Below, in pieces: positions 1 to 6,755 of a stretch of DNA of 64,000 nt. The stretch spans positions 112,378,214-112,442,213 of the forward strand of contig NC_085047.1 in NCBI RefSeq assembly GCF_963662255.1, in the 5' to 3' direction. The notes under the pieces were generated by a model, which worked only from the letters and a program-made list of their open reading frames with translations, made no database searches and was not told the origin of the DNA. The position numbers were made by a program, and so were the translations under genes. The DNA is from Cinclus cinclus. Its lineage: Eukaryota; Chordata; Aves; Passeriformes; Cinclidae. Numbering within the stretch: position 1 is the stretch's first letter; the number at the start of each line of letters is the position of its first letter.

Positions 1-39
1 GGGGGAGTTGGGGTTCACGTCCTCCACAAAAGTCTCCAT
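1..39 (-). CDS. Unrecognised QELS-repeat protein, copy 0, N-terminal 13 codons only
   Basis: Only the start codon and the next twelve codons of the copy lying to the left are in the window; the rest is cut by the window edge. The ATG (bases 39-37) has the same ACCATGG context as the complete copies, residue 4 is Phe and residue 12 is Ser. Its promoter is intact at 128-165. Confidence 0.5.
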   Translation of the reverse strand, partial: METFVEDVNPNSP

Positions 40-127
40 GGTGCTCTGCCACAGAGGCTCTCAGGGGAGCTGCTTCCTCCTGACTGAGCGGCTCTCCTGG
101 GACTGGGCACGCCAGGGCTCTGTGTCC

Positions 128-165
128 CTTAAATACCCCTCAGATCCCCCTCTGGCCGGGCGGGG
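128..165 (-). promoter_or_regulatory. TATA box and GC box of copy 0
   Basis: TATTTAAG on the minus strand at 128-135 and CCCCGCCC at 158-165, 89 bp and 119 bp upstream of the ATG at 39. This is the first of twenty such promoters. Confidence 0.6.
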
Positions 166-173
166 CTCTGCCA

Positions 174-236
174 TGTCACAAAGGGCTCTGGGCACCACCC
201 TGTCCTGCATCACCACGGGCCTGTGTCACAAAGGGC
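174..236. promoter_or_regulatory. Duplicated 13-bp element upstream of the TATA/GC promoter
   Basis: The 13-mer TGTCACAAAGGGC occurs at 174-186 and again at 224-236, exactly 50 bp apart; read with the gene it is GCCCTTTGTGACA. It recurs in every unit (for example 3532-3544 and 3582-3594). CTTTGTG resembles SOX or TCF/LEF recognition cores, but that is a guess. Fifty bp is close to five helical turns, so both sites would face the same side of the DNA. Confidence 0.4.
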
Positions 237-244
237 CACACTCA

Positions 245-640
245 ACATCCCTTCACAGCTGACCCCACTGGAACTGGCACAGCTCTGGCACGGAGCAGCC
301 CCAGACTTGGGCGCTTTTAGCCCCTGCTGTGCCCAGGCCCCTGTGAGGCTTTGGCCACGCTCCCACACGACAGCCCCAGCCTTACCCTGCAAAGCCCTGC
401 CTTTGGAGGCTGGGCTATTCGGGGCATGAGCCACTGGCTGGATGGACACAGCCAAGGAGCTGTGGGCAGTGGCTCCATGTCCAGCTGCAGTGGGGGATGA
501 GGGGTGCTCCTCAGGGCTCTTGCATGGCTTCCCCAGAGACACAGACTGTGGATGCAGCTCTCCCTCAACACATTTACAGGGAATGGGAAGCTGAGCAGGG
601 CAGGTGACACTATGGAAAGATGGGGCCATGCAGAAGGATC
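245..640. other. GC-rich stretch with no recognised feature
   Basis: Lies upstream of the gene promoter. Short ORFs on both strands cross it, but one changes length between copies: in units 11 and 16 a TGA-to-CGA change (34007, 50797) lengthens a plus-strand frame from 68 to 123 codons, which argues against coding. A consensus-like minus-strand splice donor (GG|GTAAGG) sits at about 380-387 with no obvious partner exon. Confidence 0.6.
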
Positions 641-649
641 TGAGCAAGC

Positions 650-735
650 TTGGGAAGTGAAACCACAAGAGCTTCAGGAGGTTCAACAAGGGCTAAGTGC
701 AAGGTGCTGTACCTGAGTTGGGGCAGTCCTTGAGT
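650..735 (+). mobile_element. Degenerate CR1-like LINE fragment, plus orientation
   Basis: The stretch reading GAGGTTCAACAAGGGC then AAGTGCAAGGTGCTGTACCT resembles a conserved part of the CR1 reverse-transcriptase region as I remember it from bird genomes, where a 'tt-aac-aag-gc-aag-tgc' block is followed by a 'ctgcacctg' block. It is heavily diverged and truncated. The same fragment is in every unit, so it was present before the array expanded. Confidence 0.5.
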
Positions 736-737
736 CG

Positions 738-845
738 CAGAATCATCATCTTCTGTTAGAGACCAGCAAGACCATCCAGTTCCATCATCATCCCATTACC
801 AGCATCACCACCCTAAAGCCGATCCCGAAGTGCCACATCCATCCA
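738..845 (-). mobile_element. Degenerate CR1-like 3' end, minus orientation
   Basis: Read on the plus strand it runs CAGAATCATCATCTT, then AAGACCATCCAGTTCCA, then AAGTGCCACATCCATCCAG. This follows the order of landmarks at the reverse complement of avian CR1 3' ends: AGAATCAT near the tail, a 'gaccat-c-agtccaac' block, and 'aagtgccacatct'. It abuts the plus-oriented fragment just before it, so two remnants meet in opposite orientation. Identification is from memory and needs a repeat-library search. Confidence 0.55.
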
Positions 846-1080
846 GATGGCCAGGCACAGGCGTGCAGGGATGTGTGTGTGGGATGGGTGTGCTGGGCGC
901 AAGTGTGAGAGTGCAAGCAGGGGGTGTGCAGAACCGGCGTGTGAGCACAAGTGGGGTGTGCAAACAGGACACCATGGCAAGGGTACAAACAGGCAGGGCC
1001 CCACTGCAGACAGCTGAATCAGCAGTGCAGCATGGGAGTGTGCAAGGAACCACTGGGAGTGTGCAGGGCACTGCCCTGAG
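846..1080. repeat. Degenerate GTGTGCA-rich minisatellite
   Basis: GTGTGCA, GTGTGAG and GTGCAAG-type words recur every 15-30 bp over about 230 bp, with interspersed CAGG and CATGG blocks. The copies are too diverged to set one period. It has the same length in all 19 units, so this inner repeat is not expanding or contracting. Frames through it yield low-complexity peptides (His/Thr/Cys-rich on the minus strand) that I do not regard as genes. Confidence 0.55.
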
Positions 1081-1560
1081 CTTTGGAGGTACTGGAGGGG
1101 CTGGAATGTCAGAGCTGCGGTTGGCAAGGCCACCTGAAAGCCTCTGGGGAAGGATTGATGGATAAAGCAAAGGAGAGGGAGTCACTGTGGGAGGCTGCTC
1201 TTGGCCACTCAGCCAGGAGGTCAACCCCAACAAATGATTCTTTAAGGAACCAAGGACACACCTCCAAATCAGCCACCCTTGTCCTTGTGGGGGGAGTTCA
1301 GCTTGCCAGGTGTGCACTGGGAACACCACACAGCTGGTCCAAACAGCAGCAGCAGATTCCCCAAACACCTGGACGACAACTCCTCGGTACAGGGACTCGG
1401 GGAGCCGGCTCGCAGAGGTGCCCTCTGGGATTTGTTGCTTGTTCCCAGAGGAGCTCTCGTGGCCGACGTGGGATTGTCTTGGGCACAGCGACCGCGCAGC
1501 CGCCGAGTTTCAGATCTCTGCTGCTTTGTCTGTGCCCGTCTGGATCCCGAGATGGGCCAG
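1081..1560. other. No firmly recognised feature
   Basis: Mixed-composition DNA between the minisatellite and the LTR-like segment. Overlapping ORFs of 86-187 codons exist in several frames, all with compositions expected of GC-rich noncoding DNA. In unit 18 the plus-strand 171-codon frame is cut to 100 codons by a stop at about 58665. Confidence 0.6.
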
Positions 1561-1566
1561 GCCCAG

Positions 1567-1700
1567 GTGAGCACGGCTGGAAAAGCAGCAGCTTTTAGCA
1601 ATGTGGCCATGGCAAAGCTGTTATCCCAAAACGGATTCTTTCGCCCCGTGTGCAAGAAGCCAATCCCCACACAGAGTTCAGGTATTTCCTTTATTTACAG
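1567..1700 (+). other. Possible plus-strand mini-intron (splice donor/acceptor pair)
   Basis: CAG|GTGAGC at 1564-1572 is a near-consensus 5' splice site. A pyrimidine-rich run ending TTTACAG at 1700 is a good 3' splice site, giving a 134-base intron. No plus-strand promoter is visible. In units 10, 15, 16 and 19 the +1 G of the donor is T (31789, 48579, 51937, 62011), so any such splicing would be lost there. It may be chance. Confidence 0.2.
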
Positions 1701-1779
1701 TTCTGCACAGAAACAGGTGCTGGGATGGCAAATCCACAAAGCCAGCACAGCAGCTATCAAAAATGTTCACTATCTATAT

Positions 1780-1960
1780 ATTGCAGCAAACTAAGGCATT
1801 CATGTTCATTGGCTAACCATTATATGGCTCTCTTATTAAATTAATGCATTATTTATTTTTAAAATTATTTTCATATTTTATGAAAATAAACATTTTATCT
1901 TGGCTTTAATATATCGATAATGATACTTTTCTTCTACTCGTTAAAAGATTCCTTTGCTTC
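1780..1960. other. AT-rich island within the GC-rich unit
   Basis: A run of TTATT, TTTTAAAA and ATATATCGATAAT-type sequence stands out sharply from its GC-rich surroundings. It holds AATAAA on the minus strand at 1852-1857 and on the plus strand at about 1884-1889. The plus-strand signal reads AAGAAA in units 2, 9, 10, 13, 14, 15, 16 and 18. Confidence 0.8.
1852..1857 (-). terminator. Candidate poly(A) signal for the minus-strand gene
   Basis: AATAAA on the minus strand, about 420 bp after the TAG stop at 2276-2278. A second minus-strand AATAAA lies at 1690-1695. Either would end a compact transcript within the unit. Repeats every 3,358 bp. Confidence 0.4.
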
Positions 1961-2275
1961 TTATGCTAACTAGTCTTCCTCTGTGCTCCATCTGCCTCTT
2001 GTTTCTTCTCTGCATTTCTGGGGTCACTGGGCCGGGAGTCAATGGTCGCCATCTCCCTGTGCCACAAGTACCTTTTCCCCAGCTGGAACCGATTTCAGCA
2101 CAGTTGCGGAGTTGGCTTTGTGAGTTTGTTCCTCATCTGGGAAGTTCTGCCAAACGTCCCCGTGGCTGTCGCTTCCGCATCCTCGCTGTCCCCTCTGAGC
2201 AGGAGCTCCTTCTGCCCAGGCTTTGTGCACCTGCCCTTGGCTCTGACACCCCCGGTGCCTCTGGAGCCCTAAGCC

Positions 2276-3397
2276 TCATCCAGGCCGTTCTCCCGACAAG
2301 GAGCTGCTGTCCCTGACACCCGGACATCCGAGGCAGCCACGGGGCAGGCTCCGGGCCAGCCACCGCCTGCGGGCCCGGCCTGGCGCTGGCGGCGGGCACC
2401 GATTGTCCGGCTGCGGCCTCAGGCAGGGCCAGCACAGCAGCCCCCGCAGTGCCCGCCTGAGGCGGGACGGGCGTTCCTTGGGGGGAGCCGGCTGCTCCCT
2501 GAGGGCCTGGGCTCCCGGCTGGGGAGCTGAGGGGCCCGGGGGGCAGCAGGGGCCGTGCGGGGCAGGGCCCTGGCTCCGTGCCCCTGCTGCCTGCGCCTGC
2601 TCAGCCGAGGCCGGACGAGCTGCTGCCTCGGCCGAGTCCCGGGGAGCAGCGTCGGGGTCCTGCAGGAGCTGTGGGTACTTGGGGTTGATCCAGATGGTGT
2701 GGATCACGATGCTTTCCCAGTCCTCCTGGGACTCCTTTTTGTCACTGTCACCTCTCTCTTGGGACAGCTTTGGATATCGTCTGACTTCTCCCCTGGACAG
2801 CTCTCGGTCAATGGAGTGCTCCCATTGGGGAAACATTTTGTCACTGCTGCTTTCCTCTCGGGACAGCTCTTGGATTCCCATGTCCAGCCACTTGGATAGC
2901 TCTTGATGTCTCTCAGTTTCCCAGTGGTACAGCTCTGGGTCTAACTCGCCTTCTGACAGCTCTTGGACTCTTCTCTTGTCCTGCTTGTACAGCTCTTGGC
3001 CATTCACATCTTGCCATTGGGAAGGCTCCTGGCATTTCTCATCTTCCCCACGGGACAGCTCTTGGACACTCTCATTTTCCCGCTGGGGCACTTCCTGGCC
3101 CAGGCAGGGTTCCCACTCTCTCTCCTCCCTGGCCAAGTCACACTCCACAGCCTGTGGCCCTGGCAGCTCCGTCCCCTCTACTGCCCCTTCCCCCTGCTCC
3201 CCGAGGGCTTCCATCCACCCAGGGCAGGAGCCGGGGGGACACACGGGACTGGGGGAGCAGCAGGGGCTGTGTGGGGCAGGGCCCTGGCTCTGTGCCCCGG
3301 CTGTGGGGCTGGCCGTCACCTGGGGCCTCATGCACAGGCCTGGCTGCTCCACGGCACAGGGGGAGTTGGGGTTCACGTCCTCCACAATAGTCTCCAT
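2276..3397 (-). CDS. Unrecognised QELS-repeat protein, copy 1 (373 aa)
   Basis: I do not recognise this protein. The ATG at 3397 is in an ACCATGG context and an in-frame TGA lies seven codons upstream, so the start is well defined. Residues 1-100 are rich in Pro, Cys and Gly. Residues 101-220 form about eleven repeats of 10-12 residues, most beginning QELS, rich in Glu, Gln and Arg and likely helical; a hendecad-type coiled coil is possible. Residues 225-246 hold a short hydrophobic patch (SIVIHTIWINP). Residues 300-360 are strongly basic with Cys (RLRRALRGLLCWPCLRP). A 14-residue motif, GA[QR]SQGPAPH[SG]PCC, occurs at 34-47 and 272-285. There is no signal peptide and no clear membrane span. 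A structural or cross-linked epidermal-type protein is one guess from composition; a non-functional ORF is the alternative. This copy has Ile at residue 4, unlike all others (Phe). Confidence 0.55.
   Translation of the reverse strand: METIVEDVNPNSPCAVEQPGLCMRPQVTASPTAGAQSQGPAPHSPCCSPSPVCPPGSCPGWMEALGEQGEGAVEGTELPGPQAVECDLAREEREWEPCLGQEVPQRENESVQELSRGEDEKCQEPSQWQDVNGQELYKQDKRRVQELSEGELDPELYHWETERHQELSKWLDMGIQELSREESSSDKMFPQWEHSIDRELSRGEVRRYPKLSQERGDSDKKESQEDWESIVIHTIWINPKYPQLLQDPDAAPRDSAEAAARPASAEQAQAAGARSQGPAPHGPCCPPGPSAPQPGAQALREQPAPPKERPSRLRRALRGLLCWPCLRPQPDNRCPPPAPGRARRRWLARSLPRGCLGCPGVRDSSSLSGERPG
2543..2584. repeat. 42-bp internal duplication, first arm
   Basis: Matches 3257-3298 at 39 of 42 positions, direct orientation, 714 bp apart. 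It encodes the second GA[QR]SQGPAPH[SG]PCC motif (residues 272-285). All three differences are CG in this arm and TG in the other. Confidence 0.85.
3257..3298. repeat. 42-bp internal duplication, second arm
   Basis: Encodes residues 34-47 of the ORF. The match to 2543-2584 suggests a segment duplication within the coding region, with loss of CpG in this arm. Confidence 0.85.
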
Positions 3398-3485
3398 GGT
3401 GCTCTGCCACAGAGGCTCTCAGGGGAGCTGCTTCCTCCTGACTGAGCGGCTCTCCTGGGACTGGGCACGCCAGGGCTCTGTGTCC

Positions 3486-3523
3486 CTTAAATACCCCTCA
3501 GATCCCCCTCTGGCCGGGCGGGG
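3486..3523 (-). promoter_or_regulatory. TATA box and GC box of copy 1 (model for all copies)
   Basis: TATTTAAG at 3486-3493 and CCCCGCCC at 3516-3523 on the minus strand. The GC box is about 22 bp upstream of the TATA box, which is 89 bp upstream of the ATG. Transcription would be expected to start near 3455-3465, leaving a 5' UTR of about 60 bases with no ATG. I saw neither box altered in any unit. Two 5' UTR positions vary between copies (A/T in CTGGGxCTGG and G/A in GCACxCC). Confidence 0.6.
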
Positions 3524-5633
3524 CTCTGCCATGTCACAAAGGGCTCTGGGCACCACCCTGTCCTGCATCACCACGGGCCTGTGTCACAAAGGGCCACACT
3601 CAACATCCCTTCACAGCTGACCCCACTGGAACTGGCACAGCTCTGGCACGGAGCAGCCCCAGACTTGGGCACTTTTAGCCCCTGCTGTGCCCAGGCCCCT
3701 GTGAGGCTTTGGCCACGCTCCCACACGACAGCCCCAGCCTTACCCTGCAAAGCCCTGCCTTTGGAGGCTGGGCTATTCGGGGCATGAGCCACTGGCTGGA
3801 TGGACACAGCCAAGGAGCTGTGGGCAGTGGCTCCATGTCCAGCTGCAGTGGGGGATGAGGGGTGCTCCTCAGGGCTCTTGCATGGCTTCCCCAGAGACAC
3901 AGACTGTGGATGCAGCTCTCCCTCAACACATTTACAGGGAATGGGAAGCTGAGCAGGGCAGGTGACACTATGGAAAGATGGGGCCATGCAGAAGGATCTG
4001 AGCAAGCTTGGGAAGTGAAACCACAAGAACTTCAGGAGGTTCAACAAGGGCTAAGTGCAAGGTGCTGTACCTGAGTTGGGGCAGTCCTTGAGTCGCAGAA
4101 TCATCATCTTCTGTTAGAGACCAGCAAGACCATCCAGTTCCATCATCATCCCATTACCAGCATCACCACCCTAAAGCCGATCCCAAAGTGCCACATCCAT
4201 CCAGATGGCCAGGCACAGGCGTGCAGGGATGTGTGTGTGGGATGGGTGTGCTGGGCGCAAGTGTGAGAGTGCAAGCAGGGGGTGTGCAGAACCGGAGTGT
4301 GAGCACAAGTGGGGTGTGCAAACAGGACACCATGGCAAGGGTACAAACAGGCAGGGCCCCACTGCAGACAGCTGAATCAGCAGTGCAGCATGGGAGTGTG
4401 CAAGGAACCACTGGGAGTGTGCAGGGCACTGCCCTGAGCTTTGGAGGTACTGGAGGGGCTGGAATGTCAGAGCTGCGGTTGGCAAGGCCACCTGAAAGCC
4501 TCTGGGGAAGGATTGATGGATAAAGCAAAGGAGAGGGAGTCACTGTGGGAGGCTGCTCTTGGCCACTCAGCCAGGAGGTCAACCCCAACAAATGATTCTT
4601 TAAGGAACCAAGGGCACACCTCCAAATCAGCCACCCTTGTCCTTGTGGGGGGAGTTCAGCTTGCCAGGTGTGCACTGGGAACACCACACAGCTGGTCCAA
4701 ACAGCAGCAGCAGATTCCCCAAACACCTGGACGACAACTCCTCGGTACAGGGACTCGGGGAGCCGGCTCGCAGAGGTGCCCTCTGGGATTTGTTGCTTGT
4801 TCCCAGAGGAGCTCTCGTGGCCGACGTGGGATTGTCTTGGGCACAGCGACCGCGCAGCCGCCGAGTTTCAGATCTCTGCTGCTTTGTCTGTGCCCGTCTG
4901 GATCCCGAGATGGGCCAGGCCCAGGTGAGCACGGCCGGAAAAGCAGCAGCTTTTAGCAATGTGGCCATGGCAAAGCTGTTATCCCAAAACGGATTCTTTC
5001 GCCCCGTGTGCAAGAAGCCAATCCCCACACAGAGTTCAGGTATTTCCTTTATTTACAGTTCTGCACAGAAACAGGTGCTGGGATGGCAAATCCACAAAGC
5101 CAGCACAGCAGCTATCAAAAATGTTCACTATCTATATATTGCAGCAAACTAAGGCATTCATGTTCATTGGCTAACCATTATATGTCTCTCTTATTAAATT
5201 AATGCATTATTTATTTTTAAAATTATTTTCATATTTTATGAAAAGAAACATTTTATCTTGGCTTTAATATATCGATAATGATACTTTTCTTCTACTCGTT
5301 AAAAGATTCCTTTGCTTCTTATGCTAACTAGTCTTCCTCTGTGCTCCATCTGCCTCTTGTTTCTTCTCTGCATTTCTGGGGTCACTGGGCCGGGAGTCAA
5401 TGGTCGCCATCTCCCTGTGCCACAAGCACCTTTTCCCCAGCTGGAACCAATTTCAGCACAGTTGCGGAGTTGGCTTTGTGAGTTTGTTCCTCATCTGGGA
5501 AGTTCTGCCAAACGTCCCCGTGGCTGTCGCTTCCGCATCCTCGCTGTCCCCTCTGAGCAGGAGCTCCTTCTGCCCAGGCTTTGTGCACCTGCCCTTGGCT
5601 CTGACACCCCCGGTGCCTCTGGAGCCCTAAGCC

Positions 5634-6755
5634 TCATCCAGGCCGTTCTCCCGACAAGGAGCTGCTGTCCCTGACACCCGGACATCCGAGGCAGCCACGG
5701 GGCAGGCTCCGGGCCAGCCACCGCCTGCGGGCCCGGCCTGGCGCTGGCGGCGGGCACCGATTGTCCGGCTGCGGCCTCAGGCAGGGCCAGCACAGCAGCC
5801 CCCGCAGTGCCCGCCTGAGGCGGGACGGGCGTTCCTTGGGGGGAGCCGGCTGCTCCCTGAGGGCCTGGGCTCCCGGCTGGGGAGCTGAGGGGCCCGGGGG
5901 GCAGCAGGGGCCGTGCGGGGCAGGGCCCTGGCTCCGTGCCCCTGCTGCCTGCGCCTGCTCAGCCGAGGCCGGATGAGCTGCTGCCTCGGCCGAGTCCCGG
6001 GGAGCAGCGTCGGGGTCCTGCAGGAGCTGTGGGTACTTGGGGTTGATCCAGATGGTGTGGATCACGATGCTTTCCCAGTCCTCCTGGGACTCCTTTTTGT
6101 CACTGTCACCTCTCTCTTGGGACAGCTTTGGATATCGTCTGACTTCTCCCCTGGACAGCTCTCGGTCAATGGAGTGCTCCCATTGGGGAAACATTTTGTC
6201 ACTGCTGCTTTCCTCTCGGGACAGCTCTTGGATTCCCATGTCCAGCCACCTGGATAGCTCTTGATGTCTCTCAGTTTCCCAGTGGTACAGCTCTGGGTCT
6301 AACTCGCCTTCTGACAGCTCTTGGACTCTTCTCTTGTCCTGCTTGTACAGCTCTTGGCCATTCACATCTTGCCATTGGGAAGGCTCCTGGCATTTCTCAT
6401 CTTCCCCACGGGACAGCTCTTGGACACTCTCATTTTCCCGCTGGGGCACTTCCTGGCCCAGGCAGGGTTCCCACTCTCTCTCCTCCCTGGCCAAGTCACA
6501 CTCCACAGCCTGTGGCCCTGGCAGCTCCGTCCCCTCTACTGCCCCTTCCCCCTGCTCCCCGAGGGCTTCCATCCACCCAGGGCAGGAGCCGGGGGGACAC
6601 ACGGGACTGGGGGAGCAGCAGGGGCTGTGTGGGGCAGGGCCCTGGCTCTGTGCCCCGGCTGTGGGGCTGGCCGTCACCTGGGGCCTCATGCACAGGCCTG
6701 GCTGCTCCACGGCACAGGGGGAGTTGGGGTTCACGTCCTCCACAAAAGTCTCCAT
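5634..6755 (-). CDS. Unrecognised QELS-repeat protein, copy 2
   Basis: The most divergent copy: K169R inside the seventh QELS-type repeat and R261H. TATA box 6844-6851. Its 5' UTR reads A at the first variable site and A at the second. Confidence 0.5.
   Translation of the reverse strand: METFVEDVNPNSPCAVEQPGLCMRPQVTASPTAGAQSQGPAPHSPCCSPSPVCPPGSCPGWMEALGEQGEGAVEGTELPGPQAVECDLAREEREWEPCLGQEVPQRENESVQELSRGEDEKCQEPSQWQDVNGQELYKQDKRRVQELSEGELDPELYHWETERHQELSRWLDMGIQELSREESSSDKMFPQWEHSIDRELSRGEVRRYPKLSQERGDSDKKESQEDWESIVIHTIWINPKYPQLLQDPDAAPRDSAEAAAHPASAEQAQAAGARSQGPAPHGPCCPPGPSAPQPGAQALREQPAPPKERPSRLRRALRGLLCWPCLRPQPDNRCPPPAPGRARRRWLARSLPRGCLGCPGVRDSSSLSGERPG

Larger units (their letters stand above)
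1600..2040 (-). mobile_element. LTR-like segment (possible old solo LTR), boundaries uncertain
   Basis: On the minus strand the order is a good NF-Y/CCAAT site (AGCCAATGA, 1806-1814), a TATA-like AATATATAG 24 bp further on (1774-1782), then AATAAA about 80 bp downstream (1690-1695). That spacing is typical of the U3-R-U5 layout of retroviral LTRs. I cannot find convincing TG...CA ends, a target-site duplication, a primer-binding site or any gag/pol/env coding. It could equally be an ordinary AT-rich 3' flank. In either case it may supply the poly(A) signal for the upstream minus-strand gene. Confidence 0.3.

Noticed and set aside
210..689. 159-codon minus-strand ORF upstream of the TATA box
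   Set aside because: Begins in the CR1-like remnant and ends in the duplicated upstream element; no family resemblance.
805..1368. 187-codon minus-strand ORF
   Set aside because: It runs through the degenerate minisatellite and a CR1-like remnant; composition is low-complexity His/Thr/Cys/Pro.
1279..1794. 171-codon plus-strand ORF
   Set aside because: Truncated to 100 codons in unit 18, no promoter, and no recognisable domain.
1954..2316. 120-codon plus-strand ORF with a hydrophobic start resembling a signal peptide
   Set aside because: Its leader comes from a pyrimidine-rich stretch, it overlaps the end of the minus-strand ORF, and there is no promoter or Kozak support.
2452..2466. 15-bp inverted repeat CCCGCCTGAGGCGGG
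   Set aside because: Seven-base arms in GC-rich coding sequence are likely chance, and it is broken in unit 6.
2276..3397. Possible DUX-like homeobox gene, because of the 3.3-kb unit size
   Set aside because: The 373-residue protein has no homeodomain signature; only the array design is similar.
2976..3620. 214-codon plus-strand ORF and its copies, overlapping the 373-codon ORF
   Set aside because: It is the antisense shadow of the minus-strand ORF; its start has no promoter, and it crosses the minus-strand TATA and GC boxes.
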